Notes: generated by a model from the sequence alone, not told the origin. Positions 27,879 to 37,367 are shown, counted from the stretch's first letter. The stretch is 52,422 bases of DNA from Pirellula staleyi DSM 6068 (GCA_945900945.1 CAMDKL010000022.1:1-52422), one strand, 5' to 3'. Made by a program: numbers and translations.

Positions 27879-29051
27879 TTAATGAACGAGTACGACAGAG
27901 GAAAAGATACCATCTGACCAAACACGGCTGCTATCGCCAACGATAGCTCCCCGGGCTAATACCGATGCTGGCTGGACAATGAGTTGCTTCGAACTCATCG
28001 AACCGGTTAGTTTCACGTAAAGGATTCTGACTCCTGCCCATCGCACAATACGGTAGTTAGCATTGTTTCCGTTGCCGGTTACCGTTGAAAAGATCGGAAT
28101 GATTCGCGTTTTGCCGATGATCGAGGCTAATTCGTCTTTTACTCCCGCGCTGATGCCCGTGTCGCCATTCAAAGTCATGGTTCCATCGCTTCCTAGCGAC
28201 AGGGGTTTACCGAGTGCAACAAGATCTCCGGATGAAATCCCATAGACGATTTGCCTTGCAAGATCTGCGGTACTGTTATTGGATCCACCGATGTCCACAG
28301 TCCCGCGATTGCCTGGTGAACCGGTTCCTTGTGGATACAGATTGACTTCGCGAATTCCATCGCCAGCCGACGAGACTTGCCCGGTTGATGCGGAATAGCG
28401 ATATTGATCCGTCCCGCCGCCGTTGAGCATTCCCTGCCACGTACTTTCATCCAGCGCGAACGGCAGAATGTTAAGCGTGTTGCTGCCGCCTGTCGGAGTA
28501 TTGAATCCTTGGATTTGGAGGGCCATTGCAGCGGTAGCTTCCGCGCTAATGTCGATTCCTTGCTGTCCAAAAATGCGAGCGAAGTAGTACGGAATTTGAC
28601 CATTGAGCCCAGATGTTTTTCGAACTGAAACGCGAACAGCACGGTACGGTTGGTTTGAATCCGACGTCAAAGTTGCAACGCTCGAGAGGCTAGACAGATA
28701 ACCTGAAGTGATATCTTTATTTAGACCCGAGGATTGAAGGGCAGGCGCACTATTGCTGACGGAATTCATCAGGGCCGCACTCGATGCTGAGTTATCAATA
28801 GCCGTATTCAGGTCGGATTCTACCAATCCAGCAACTTTTCCGTCATACACTTGCCAGCAGCCCGAGAGGGCTGCGGCATCCGCAGTTCTTTGTATTTCGG
28901 ACTTGGACGCAGCCAAATATCCTATATCAACGGAAAATGCTAACATGGCCACTAGCACCGACGTTAAGAAGACAGCAAAAACGGCAGCAGCTCCTCTTCG
29001 ACGACCTAGGTATCGACCTGTTTGCCTTTTATTTCGATTTCGATTTTTCAT
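27879..29051 (-). CDS. TadG-like (Flp pilus-assembly TadE/G-like) protein
   Basis: A 390-aa protein. The N-terminus (GRRRGAAAVFAVFLTSVLVAMLAFSVDIGYLAASKSEIQRTADAAALSGCW) is the classic TadG-like signature: a basic anchor, one hydrophobic helix, and the Q-x-x-A-D-A-A-A-L-x-G motif. The rest is a Ser/Gly/Asn-rich exported region with QGTGSPGNRGTVDIGG and a C-terminal WAGVRILYVKLTGS. GAGGT lies upstream of the ATG at 29051. It lies 62 bp upstream of the tadE-like gene and 46 bp downstream of the secreted 206-aa gene, so one transcript is likely. Confidence 0.9.
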   Translation of the reverse strand: MKNRNRNKRQTGRYLGRRRGAAAVFAVFLTSVLVAMLAFSVDIGYLAASKSEIQRTADAAALSGCWQVYDGKVAGLVESDLNTAIDNSASSAALMNSVSNSAPALQSSGLNKDITSGYLSSLSSVATLTSDSNQPYRAVRVSVRKTSGLNGQIPYYFARIFGQQGIDISAEATAAMALQIQGFNTPTGGSNTLNILPFALDESTWQGMLNGGGTDQYRYSASTGQVSSAGDGIREVNLYPQGTGSPGNRGTVDIGGSNNSTADLARQIVYGISSGDLVALGKPLSLGSDGTMTLNGDTGISAGVKDELASIIGKTRIIPIFSTVTGNGNNANYRIVRWAGVRILYVKLTGSMSSKQLIVQPASVLARGAIVGDSSRVWSDGIFSSVVLVH

Positions 29052-29097
29052 AATTGGATTACCTCGAAAATCCTATTGGCGGAAGTAGACGAAAGAT

Positions 29098-29718
29098 TCA
29101 TTGGATAACTTGATTCACATCCACGGATGCGACCAGCTGATCGTTCACATAGATGCGAATTCGTTTAAGCGTCAAGGATTGAACTCGATTACCGCCAAAG
29201 CCGACACCAGCCCATTCGGCGGACTTGTTTACAGAATATGCATTAAGATTTGCGACAGGAGATTGATCGAAAAGAACCTTGGTATTCGTACCCCCAAAGG
29301 TGCCCCAAGATTGACTCGTACCGTCATGAATGGAGAATTCTAAAGCGTTTTCTTTAATCTCCATGCGCTGTGTCCACCGAATCGTTTCATTGTCGTTGGA
29401 TAGATTGTCGCCACTGTCGCTTATACAATCGTCCATGAGCGATTCCCAATCCATTGCTTTAACTTGAAAACCTCCCGACGAAAAATCGGGTCGCTGCGCA
29501 TGATTGAAATCGGTAGCGAAATGTTTTCCATCGAGCGAATCCGTCGGGCTCATCCATGTACTGATTTGCGGTGAATCAAGCATTGGCGAAGGTTCGCGCA
29601 CGACCAGTTCCCAATCTTCGTCTACCCGCGTGATCGACACAGAATCGCTTGAGAACAAGGGCGTCGCAAGCCAAGCGAACGTCGAAAAACAAAGGATTAA
29701 AGTCGTCATAGCTCGCAT
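29098..29718 (-). CDS. Secreted protein, unknown function, in the Tad-like operon
   Basis: A 206-aa protein not recognised as a named family. The N-terminus (MRAMTTLILCFSTFAWLATPLFS) is a clear signal peptide. The mature part is acidic and beta-rich, with WELVVREPSPMLDSPQISTWMSP, an internal WTQRMEIKENALEFSI and LTLKRIRIYVNDQLVASVDVNQVIQ at the end. This resembles jelly-roll surface proteins that sit beside TadE/G-like genes in this group. It is the first gene of the three-gene operon and may supply an exported partner. Start codons 1 and 4 are both possible. Confidence 0.7.
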   Translation of the reverse strand: MRAMTTLILCFSTFAWLATPLFSSDSVSITRVDEDWELVVREPSPMLDSPQISTWMSPTDSLDGKHFATDFNHAQRPDFSSGGFQVKAMDWESLMDDCISDSGDNLSNDNETIRWTQRMEIKENALEFSIHDGTSQSWGTFGGTNTKVLFDQSPVANLNAYSVNKSAEWAGVGFGGNRVQSLTLKRIRIYVNDQLVASVDVNQVIQ

Positions 29719-29909
29719 GGTTGGTACTCACTCGGTTAAGGAAAGAGTCGAAGTTCACGGCCCAACAGTAACGCTAGGCCGGATTCTTCATGCATGCGTC
29801 ATGACGCAGCATTTCATTGGAGCTGAAATGCGATATTTCTAGTGAGATCCGTGTATTTTGATAGACGTAACGAATAGCGCGATAAAGACTGCCTAGGACT
29901 AGCTCAAGC

Positions 29910-30710
29910 CTATTTCGTGAATCGAGAGCGATAGACCGGCAATCCGTTTCGGCGCGTTCTGCGTTCGAAGTGCGTGAGGTAATCCATATCGTGGACAGCC
30001 GGTGGTTCGCTGATAAAAAAAGGACCCTTGAGATTCGTGACTTCATCGATCAACTCCAGCGTCCCTTCATAGTAGTCGAGCACATCGGTCCAAAAATGAA
30101 GTGTGCCCGACGGTTTGAGTGTTCGCTGGATGTTGCATAGAGTCCTTTCATTTAGGACCCGTCGCTTCTTATGGCGCGATTTCCACCAGGGGTCAGGGAA
30201 ATAGACGTGGATTGCATCCAGAGAGCTGTCTGCAACGTCTTGATCCAGAACAGCCACTGCATCACAAGCGAAAAACTTGGCGTTCCCAATCCCTACTTTT
30301 TCGATACGAGATTGGCATTCTAAAGCGTATTTGGCCGCAATTTCCAATCCGACAAAACGTCGGTCAGGAGTTCGTTTGGCCGCGTTGGTTAGAAAAAGCC
30401 CTTTGCCCGAACCGATTTCAAGTTCAATAGGCATGTCTGCAGTCAACCAGTCTAAAAAGACCGCGTGATCTGTCTCGTGAAAATAGCGACCTCGCATGAG
30501 GTGCGGCATCGGATTCGATTCATCGTTCGACTGGGCGTCTTCGTCATCCGCGTTGAATTCCTGTATACTTACAGGTAAAGCCTGAGTATTGTCAAGCAAG
30601 GGTTGATTTTTTGGCGTTGAACGATTTTCAGACAGGCCCCTTGTTACCGACTCGCTTTCATCGCGAAGAGTTGAAATTTTGGGTTGGGATACGAGTGGAT
30701 CGTGTTGCAT
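29910..30710 (-). CDS. trmB: tRNA (guanine-N7-)-methyltransferase
   Basis: S-adenosylmethionine-dependent enzyme that makes m7G46 in the variable loop of tRNA. The core (about residues 68-266) has the SAM-binding ELEIGSGKGLFL, FVGLEIAAKYA, the substrate-binding YFPDPWWKSRHKKRRV and a C-terminal ThF-type end (LTHFERRTRRNGLPVYRSRFTK). At 266 aa it is longer than the usual 210-240 aa because of an N-terminal extension of about 67 Ser/Asp/Glu-rich residues. The ATG giving MPHLMRGRYF (30509) is the end of that extension and a possible alternative start. It is divergent from the Gfo/Idh/MocA gene. Confidence 0.95.
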   Translation of the reverse strand: MQHDPLVSQPKISTLRDESESVTRGLSENRSTPKNQPLLDNTQALPVSIQEFNADDEDAQSNDESNPMPHLMRGRYFHETDHAVFLDWLTADMPIELEIGSGKGLFLTNAAKRTPDRRFVGLEIAAKYALECQSRIEKVGIGNAKFFACDAVAVLDQDVADSSLDAIHVYFPDPWWKSRHKKRRVLNERTLCNIQRTLKPSGTLHFWTDVLDYYEGTLELIDEVTNLKGPFFISEPPAVHDMDYLTHFERRTRRNGLPVYRSRFTK

Positions 30711-30738
30711 ACCAATTTCATTGGGTTATAACCGATTA

Positions 30739-30820
30739 GTTGTGTGATTTTCGAATTCCCAGGATAAGCAAATTTCGCAACACCGATAGGCTCAACGGGT
30801 TGTGTTATTGTTGAATTCCC
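30739..30820. repeat. Imperfect 22-bp direct repeat, 60 bp apart, between divergent genes
   Basis: Two copies (30739-30760 and 30799-30820) begin GTTGTGT and end GAATTCCC. They match at 19 of 22 positions and are spaced exactly 60 bp. They lie in the divergent gap between trmB and the Gfo/Idh/MocA gene, so they could be operator-like sites or a small duplication. Confidence 0.45.
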
Positions 30821-30883
30821 GTCGCAAGCTTTGGTCCCCCCGATTCCTATCTTTCACACCTGTTTCAAAAAAGGTCTTTCGCA

Positions 30884-32230
30884 ATGACTTTCGACCCACT
30901 CAATCCATCCCAAACCGATTCAGCCAAACCAACCCCGTCTAGGACATCAAACGCTGTTCCCAACGACGCAAGTCGTCGGACTTTCCTAAAAACGTCGGTA
31001 GCGACAACTGCCATTGCGGGCTCCATGAGTTTTCTCCATCGCAGTGTCCACGCGGCTGGCAGCGACATCATTAAAGTAGGCCTCGTCGGTTGCGGCGGTC
31101 GCGGCATGGGTGCGGCCAAAGACAACATGTCCGCTGATGCAGGCTGTCGCTTAACGGCCATCGCAGAAGTGTTTTACGATCGTATGGAATCGGGGAAAGA
31201 CCAACTCAAGAAGACGCTTGGAAGCCAGTACGAAGTTCCAGAGGAGCAGTGCTTTTCCGGTTGGGAGGCGCTCGAAAAAATACTACAGACCGACATTGAT
31301 GTGGTCATGTTAGCTACTCCGCCCGGCTTTAGACCAGCGCAAATGGAAGCTGCCGTCAAAGCGGGTAAGCACGTGTTTTGCGAGAAGCCCGTGGCGGTTG
31401 ACCCACCAGGCGTTCGACGAGTCATGGCCGCATCCTCGCTGGCTGAATCGAAAGGGCTTTGCGTCGTATCAGGTCTTTGTTGGCGATATGACTACGGAGT
31501 GAAAGCGACCATCGAAAAGATTCTGTCCGGTGCGATTGGTGAATTGATTTCGATTCAAGAAAACTATTTGACCGGCACGCTTTGGAGCCGAACTCCAAAA
31601 CCCGAATGGACCCCCATGCATAACCAAGTTTTGAATTGGTTGTACTATACATGGTTGAGCGGAGACCATTACGTCGAACAGTTCATTCACTCCTTAGACA
31701 AAGCCATGTGGCTTCATAATGACGTTCCACCTGTCCTTTGCTACGGAACTGGCGGACGTCAGGTACGGACACAGCCCCAGTACGGTGAGATCTACGATCA
31801 TTTCTCAGTTGTGTATGAATGGGCGGACGGCACGCGATGCTTCGCTTCCACGCGTCAAATGGACGGCTGTTTCAATCAGACGGAAGATTTCATTTATGGA
31901 ACAAAAGGCACTGCACGCGTGCTGGCGAACGAGATCAAGGGAGAAACGAATTGGAAATTCGAAGGCAAGAAGCCGAGCATGTACCAGTTGGAACACGTCG
32001 CACTTATGAAAGCGATTCGGGATGGCAAGCCGATCAACAATGGCGACTACATGTGCAAGAGTACTCTCATGGCCATCATGGGTCGCGAAGCAGCCTATTC
32101 AGGCCAAGTGATCAAATGGGAGGATGCATTGGCGAGCAACTTGAAGCTTGGACCGGACAAGCCTGATTGGGGCCCTGCACCTGAAGTCGAAGTCCGGATG
32201 CCAGGGAAATACAAGTTTATCGAAACATGA
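30884..32230 (+). CDS. Gfo/Idh/MocA family oxidoreductase, Tat-exported
   Basis: A 448-aa NAD(P)-dependent oxidoreductase of the type very common in planctomycetes. An N-terminal twin-arginine sequence (SRRTFLKTS) with a hydrophobic run predicts Tat export with bound cofactor. The Rossmann fold begins IKVGLVGCGGRGMG; the family's EKP motif is GKHVFCEKPVAVDPPG. The C-terminal alpha/beta domain contains the catalytic-site region WLSGDHYVEQFIHSLDKAMWL. The substrate is probably a sugar derivative, by family analogy only. Its stop overlaps the mnmE start by 4 bp (ATGA), so translation is likely coupled. Confidence 0.93.
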   Translation: MTFDPLNPSQTDSAKPTPSRTSNAVPNDASRRTFLKTSVATTAIAGSMSFLHRSVHAAGSDIIKVGLVGCGGRGMGAAKDNMSADAGCRLTAIAEVFYDRMESGKDQLKKTLGSQYEVPEEQCFSGWEALEKILQTDIDVVMLATPPGFRPAQMEAAVKAGKHVFCEKPVAVDPPGVRRVMAASSLAESKGLCVVSGLCWRYDYGVKATIEKILSGAIGELISIQENYLTGTLWSRTPKPEWTPMHNQVLNWLYYTWLSGDHYVEQFIHSLDKAMWLHNDVPPVLCYGTGGRQVRTQPQYGEIYDHFSVVYEWADGTRCFASTRQMDGCFNQTEDFIYGTKGTARVLANEIKGETNWKFEGKKPSMYQLEHVALMKAIRDGKPINNGDYMCKSTLMAIMGREAAYSGQVIKWEDALASNLKLGPDKPDWGPAPEVEVRMPGKYKFIET

Positions 32231-33591
32231 GATTCGATACTGAGTCCACCCTCTGCGCCATTGCAACCGGTGCGGAGGGTGCATTCCGCGGTGCCGTCCG
32301 AGTCACGGGCCCCGAATCGGTTGCCATAGTTGCAAGAGCTTGTTCTCCTAGTTTGAGCCCATTCGGGTGCATCTCGCGAGCAACGCGATTGCAACAAAAA
32401 ATCGAATTGCCGGGTCTGGGTCCCATCGACGTCGACATTTTTGTTTGGCCCGATGGCCGGAGTTATACTGGCCAGGCGTCCGTCGAACTGCACTGCTTAG
32501 GCAACACAATCATCCTTCAATCGATCCAGTCACACTTGATTAAGAATGGTGCAGTCCTCGCGCAGCCGGGTGAGTTTACGTTGCGGGCTTTTTTGGCCGG
32601 GCGACTGGATCTAACGCAATGTGAGGCGGTGCTCGGGGTCATTCATGCTACCAACGATCGATCTCTCAAGGTAGCATTGTCGCAGCTTGCTGGTGGACTC
32701 TCGGAACCACTTAGTCAATTGCGAACTTCACTTGTTAACTTGCTGGCTGACATCGAGGCGGGGCTCGATTTCGTCGAGGAAGACATTTCCTTCATTAGCC
32801 AGTCTCAAATCATCTCTCGGATTGACGATGCAATTATTGTGGTGCATGAGTTGCTCCATCAGATGGAATCACGTGCTGCACAATCGGTTCAGCTGCGGGT
32901 CGCAATCGTAGGGCCACCGAACGCTGGCAAGAGCTCATTGATCAACGCGATGGCCAAACGCCCTATCTCGATCGTAAGTCCTGAACCAGGAACAACGCGA
33001 GATTATGTTCGATTGCGATTGAATCTAGGCGATGTAGTTATTGATGTTCTGGATACTGCAGGGCTTGAAAACGTGGAGGGAACAACTCCTCGAGCGCTCG
33101 CACAGCAATTAGCTCAAAAACAAATCGAAAACGCCGACTTGGTTTTGTACTGTTTATCCGTCGATGATTCGGAATCGCTGGAGTGGCAATTGAACCCAAG
33201 TCAAGCTCCAATGTGGTTGGTTCGTACTAAATGCGATCTCGAATCAACAGGCCGAAAACTGACGCGAAATTACGAGCGCGCGTTTTCGGTCAGCACAATG
33301 CATAGCACGAGCGTCGAACGTATTTCGAATGACCTGCGAGAATGGGCTGCGGCCAAGCAGGAAAATGCCAATCAAGTGGTACCCATCACGGCTGCTCGTT
33401 GCCAAGCTTCGCTAAGCAACGCGGTTCAGGCGCTATTGCATGCCAAAGACGCGACCGAGAATCAGCGAGGGGACGAAGTGATTGCCAGCGAGATACGTTT
33501 GTCGTTAGAGGAAATTGGCTTGGTCGCAGGTACTGTTTATACCGACGATATTCTAGACGCGCTCTTTAGTCGCTTTTGCATCGGAAAGTAG
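32227..33591 (+). CDS. mnmE: tRNA uridine-5-carboxymethylaminomethyl modification GTPase MnmE
   Basis: With MnmG, makes the cmnm5 group at the wobble uridine of certain tRNAs. At 454 aa it is of standard length. The N-terminal tetrahydrofolate-binding domain contains GAFRGAVRVTGPES, SVELHCLG and PGEFTLRAFLAGRLDLTQCEAV. The G domain is inserted in the helical domain and has G1 GPPNAGKSS, switch I PGTTRDYV, G3 DTAGLE and G4 in RTKCDL. The C-terminus ends FCIGK, the conserved terminal motif with its cysteine. Coupling to an exported oxidoreductase gene is unusual and probably positional rather than functional. Confidence 0.97.
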   Translation: MRFDTESTLCAIATGAEGAFRGAVRVTGPESVAIVARACSPSLSPFGCISRATRLQQKIELPGLGPIDVDIFVWPDGRSYTGQASVELHCLGNTIILQSIQSHLIKNGAVLAQPGEFTLRAFLAGRLDLTQCEAVLGVIHATNDRSLKVALSQLAGGLSEPLSQLRTSLVNLLADIEAGLDFVEEDISFISQSQIISRIDDAIIVVHELLHQMESRAAQSVQLRVAIVGPPNAGKSSLINAMAKRPISIVSPEPGTTRDYVRLRLNLGDVVIDVLDTAGLENVEGTTPRALAQQLAQKQIENADLVLYCLSVDDSESLEWQLNPSQAPMWLVRTKCDLESTGRKLTRNYERAFSVSTMHSTSVERISNDLREWAAAKQENANQVVPITAARCQASLSNAVQALLHAKDATENQRGDEVIASEIRLSLEEIGLVAGTVYTDDILDALFSRFCIGK

Positions 33592-33596
33592 CTTGA

Positions 33597-35522
33597 CTAA
33601 ACAAATCTGATTTCAAAGGCCCGCTCAAGCGTGTTTTGGGTTACGCTCGATTTATTCTTCCACCTCATGATGTTTGCGAAAGCGGGCGCAGGCAGATGGT
33701 CACCAAAAATGGAACCGGTGCTTGGGACCGCATTCAGAACAGCCCGCAGTCCAGCACACTCGTCCTCGGAAGGTTCCTTGTTCAAAGAATCGTTGGCGAA
33801 AAGTAATCGATCAAAGCGTGGTGCACAGACGCTATTCGACGCCGATTGAATCAAATCGACATGTACGACAATGGCAGTCAAAATAGGATTGCATAGCAAC
33901 GCGATTACCCGCGTCTCATCGTTGACACAACCCGTGTCAACAATGCGACCATTGAAACCCGCTTGGCCGTGACTTACCATTCCGAAGTCGATGTTGCGCA
34001 GCCTCAATTGTTCCGCAATTTGCTGCACGAGCAAATCAGATGACTTCGATTTGACGATTCCGATAATCTTGATGTGCCCATGCTGTCCGTCAGGAAACAG
34101 CATGTCCAGGATCGCATCCCCTACTTTTTGAGGCTTGCCAAAGAGCGGCGACACGTGCGGTGAAAGAGAGGGGCCAGCGTTCACCTCGACCACTGCCCCC
34201 TTTTGTTCGAGGAGAGGGCGCCTAATATCGGTTGCCAATACATCCAGCCCAGCGATATCCAATCCAACGACTCTGGCTGCGATAACGGCTTGTTCGGCGG
34301 TCTCAGGATGCACCTCATCCGTACAATCCGTTGTCAGATCGCCTGTTCTCCGTACAACCACGGTTCGCCCATTTTCCGGTATGGAATCTACCGTGAGCCC
34401 CTGTTTGTTCAGTTCGATAATCGCCGGTTCGCTCAACAAAAGTGTCCCTAGCTGGTCCGTATAGGCTTCGCCGCGTCGCGGGTCTGAATTGACAATAGCC
34501 ACCAGTTCTTTGATCGTTAGTACGCCGTCGCCTACAACGCGTTCGCTGTGCCCTTTGGCAGCCGCCACGAGTTGATTGCCTACGACAAGCAAACGATGAT
34601 GCTGGCCCATTGCGAATTGCTCCACCAAAATATCTTCGGTCTCGCCTGCTTTGACAGCGAAGTCGTAGGCCCTCATGATCTCGTCTTGGGTTGTCAACTC
34701 AATAGAAATACCTCGCTGGTGGTTTGCACTGCATGGTTTTACGACGACCGGAAAACCAATCTCTTGAGAAGCGAGCCAAGCGTCTTGGGCATTGCTGACC
34801 GCCCGACCGTGCGGCACGGGCACGCCAACTTGACGTAACAATCGCTTGGTCAAGTCCTTATCGCTCGCGATCGCTTCTGCGATTGCGCTGGTTGCATCGG
34901 TCTCAGCGGTCCAAATTCGCCGTTGGTTTTTACCTTCGCCAAGTTGAACAAGTGAGCCGCTATTAAGACGAGTGTAAGGGATGTTGCGGCGACGGGCAGC
35001 GCGAAGAATTGCCCTCGAACTCGGCCCTAGTCGTACATCGTCAGCAAAGTCAAACAACTCCCGTACTTTTTGGCCGAGTGGAAAGTCCGTCAGCAATTCG
35101 TCCGAGTCAATCAATTCGATGGCTAACAAGAAGCAACGTTCACTTAGAGATTGCTCCTCCATTTCCATCGCAAGCACCGTAGCAACTTCAGCACGGCGAT
35201 CCCCCCTCTGCTCGATGCAGCCCTCGTACTCCATGGTTGGTACGCCCGCCATCGCAGAAAACCAACGAGCACAAGCAAGCCAAAGCTCCGGGTCGGTTTC
35301 TGCCGCTTGCATTTGGACAATGATCTGAGTCGCATTCGCTACACTTTGCGGATGGCTTATTGCAAACAGCTTTGCCTCTAGAAAATGGGAAAATAATCCA
35401 GCAATCTGCTTTGCTCGCTCAGACCAGTCCGCTTCAGAATGATTCCGATAGTGAACTTCGAGCATGGCCAATGAAGACCAACGATTGGGACCACGCAGGG
35501 CAACGAATTGAAACGTTCGCAT
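33597..35522 (-). CDS. Cyanophycin-synthetase-like (CphA2-like) ATP-grasp protein
   Basis: A 641-aa relative of cyanophycin synthetase (CphA), which polymerises aspartate and arginine. The N-terminal domain (1-160) begins with the family's LRGPNRWS but lacks the usual HIVEHVALELQ block. The ATP-grasp domain (about 165-475) is well kept: LGPSSRAILRAARRRNIPY, LLRQVGVPVPHG, GFPVVVKP, GQHHRLLVVGNQLVAAAKG, SDPRRGEAY, VGLDIAGLDVLATDI and VEVNAGPSLSPHVSP. At the place where CphA has the Mur-ligase P-loop VTGTNGKTT, this protein reads IVKSKSSDLL, and only about 150 divergent residues follow. CphA is near 870 aa. The layout is that of CphA2: active ATP-grasp, degenerate Mur domain. No cphA1 or cphB is in the window. 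Confidence 0.85.
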   Translation of the reverse strand: MRTFQFVALRGPNRWSSLAMLEVHYRNHSEADWSERAKQIAGLFSHFLEAKLFAISHPQSVANATQIIVQMQAAETDPELWLACARWFSAMAGVPTMEYEGCIEQRGDRRAEVATVLAMEMEEQSLSERCFLLAIELIDSDELLTDFPLGQKVRELFDFADDVRLGPSSRAILRAARRRNIPYTRLNSGSLVQLGEGKNQRRIWTAETDATSAIAEAIASDKDLTKRLLRQVGVPVPHGRAVSNAQDAWLASQEIGFPVVVKPCSANHQRGISIELTTQDEIMRAYDFAVKAGETEDILVEQFAMGQHHRLLVVGNQLVAAAKGHSERVVGDGVLTIKELVAIVNSDPRRGEAYTDQLGTLLLSEPAIIELNKQGLTVDSIPENGRTVVVRRTGDLTTDCTDEVHPETAEQAVIAARVVGLDIAGLDVLATDIRRPLLEQKGAVVEVNAGPSLSPHVSPLFGKPQKVGDAILDMLFPDGQHGHIKIIGIVKSKSSDLLVQQIAEQLRLRNIDFGMVSHGQAGFNGRIVDTGCVNDETRVIALLCNPILTAIVVHVDLIQSASNSVCAPRFDRLLFANDSLNKEPSEDECAGLRAVLNAVPSTGSIFGDHLPAPAFANIMRWKNKSSVTQNTLERAFEIRFV

Positions 35523-35633
35523 CAGGCAGAATAGTTATGGCGGAGATAAAGCAGCGATTAGGATTTCGCCACACTCGCAGTCTAACATGGATGCGAGGGT
35601 GACCAGGAAGCCGCTAGTGTAACTGAAATCCGC

Positions 35634-37367
35634 TTACTTGAGAGCAGTGACCGGACGAAAACGGATTACAGCGTTTCCTACCGATTCCGGCCCCTTAGTT
35701 TCCACTCCGGAAACCAATTGAATTGCGTTGCGATTTGATTTTCTCGATTCGATCGCCACTGCGAACAAGGTCGGGTCGCGATCCTCATGCATTCGAATCG
35801 AACCCTCCGCTACCGACTGATTTGGAGCCAGGCGACCAGCTCGCTCCATTACCGTTCGGTCGTCCGGATCCAAAAGAGTCGGATTCCAACGCGGCTTGCT
35901 GTCGAAGTCGGCTGGAGCAGTTAGAGGCTGCATCACAGCGTTTCCTCGCGGTGCAAGAGTCTGCGGAATCTCCGGTGGTCCATTGAGCATTCTCGGAGGC
36001 ATGACGTCTGAAGGGCTGTTCACGCTCGGAGGTGTTTCGTTTCTTGTTGAACTGGACTGGCGATCAATCGCTACCATAGGCAGGGTCTGAACATCGAATG
36101 GTTTGACGCTAGCCTTGGGTGTTGTAATACTAGCTCCACTGCCTCCCAATCCTAAGCTAGGCGTTCTGGTAGATTCAGGGTCGCTTAGGTTCGAGTTCGG
36201 AGGAAATACTTGATTGGGTGGGAAAACTTGTCCATTGGCCGGTGGTGCCGCAGTCGTCCCGGAAGCGGTGTTATTCGGTTGTGCAAAACTGCCTGGTCCG
36301 TAATTCGGATTTGGCATGGCGGAATAAGTCGGTGGGCCGACTGGCGTCACCGAGATGGCGCCTGGGATGGTTGGAGTGGAAACTTGGTTCGTGAGTTGGG
36401 GGTAAGTGGGTTGGGGACACACGCCATTGGAACATGCAGGCGTCGAGGGCATCCAAGCGGCCGATGGAATAACGCCATATCCAACCGTCGGATTCGACCA
36501 TCCTACGTTCGGCGAACTCGATAAACCACTTGAGTATGTTGGATTCACTACGACTTGGCCGTTGTAGTTTTGGCCGTTGTAGTACGACTGTTGGACAGGG
36601 TACTGTTGGACAGGGTACTGTTGACCAATGTACGCTGGGTTATTCGGCATCGTTTTCAATGACATCGTTGACGAGGGCATTCCGCTTGATACGCCGACCG
36701 AGCCCATCGATGATGAGAGAGTACTCGTTTGACCATTGATTGACATGCCTACGTTGGGAACGGTCTGGTACGGCTGTGCTACAGGTGCGACCCTCGCTGG
36801 GTTGGCTAGTCCGGTCGGATAGTACCCAGGTCCGGTGATGGATGGCCAACGGTTTGCTTGCAGGCCATATTCACCCAGCACGGGGCGAGGTGCAATTACC
36901 GGTTGACGGAGGGCTTGGTACTGGTAGGAAGTACACGGTTGAAGACTTGTTACTGTTGTTCCGTATCGTGGGTCGAACGCAGTTACTGGACGATAGTAGG
37001 TTACTGGCGTGCGAGCCCACTGCGAATCGTAAGCGGCGGTTGGCAAGTGTCCAAAGACAGGCTGGGGAAAGCCTGGAGCTAACAATGGAGCATTGTTGGT
37101 CGGAGGTGAGGTATAATTGCCGTAGCCAAGCACTTGAGGGCTTCTCAAATTTGCGTAGCTTGGTGGAACGTAGCCCAATGTCGGATAGCCGCCTGGTGAG
37201 TAAGCTGCAACCTGACTATTAACAGGAACGCCAACTGGATATGCTGGCGGTCGATCTCCGAAAAGCGAATCGGGCCACGGTCCGGCGTGACAGGTCTGAG
37301 TCGTTACCGACAACGCAATGCAAGCGGCGGTGGCAACCACCGAAAGTCGTTTGGGTATCAACTTCAT
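35634..37367 (-). CDS. Secreted Pro/Gly/Asn/Gln-rich protein
   Basis: A 577-aa exported protein of no recognised family. The signal peptide is VVATAACIALSVTTQTCHA. The mature chain is low complexity, rich in Pro, Tyr, Asn, Ser, Gly and Gln, with short repeats: QQYPVQQYPVQQ (about 250-262), YYNGQNYNGQ, and PPN/PPNQVFPP runs. A more ordered C-terminal part (about 505-577) reads LLDPDDRTVMERAGRLAPNQSVAEGSI and ends IRFRPVTALK. It may be a surface or extracellular matrix protein, but the sequence does not show its role. It lies alone between the CphA2-like gene and the Cys-containing secreted gene. Confidence 0.8.
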   Translation of the reverse strand: MKLIPKRLSVVATAACIALSVTTQTCHAGPWPDSLFGDRPPAYPVGVPVNSQVAAYSPGGYPTLGYVPPSYANLRSPQVLGYGNYTSPPTNNAPLLAPGFPQPVFGHLPTAAYDSQWARTPVTYYRPVTAFDPRYGTTVTSLQPCTSYQYQALRQPVIAPRPVLGEYGLQANRWPSITGPGYYPTGLANPARVAPVAQPYQTVPNVGMSINGQTSTLSSSMGSVGVSSGMPSSTMSLKTMPNNPAYIGQQYPVQQYPVQQSYYNGQNYNGQVVVNPTYSSGLSSSPNVGWSNPTVGYGVIPSAAWMPSTPACSNGVCPQPTYPQLTNQVSTPTIPGAISVTPVGPPTYSAMPNPNYGPGSFAQPNNTASGTTAAPPANGQVFPPNQVFPPNSNLSDPESTRTPSLGLGGSGASITTPKASVKPFDVQTLPMVAIDRQSSSTRNETPPSVNSPSDVMPPRMLNGPPEIPQTLAPRGNAVMQPLTAPADFDSKPRWNPTLLDPDDRTVMERAGRLAPNQSVAEGSIRMHEDRDPTLFAVAIESRKSNRNAIQLVSGVETKGPESVGNAVIRFRPVTALK

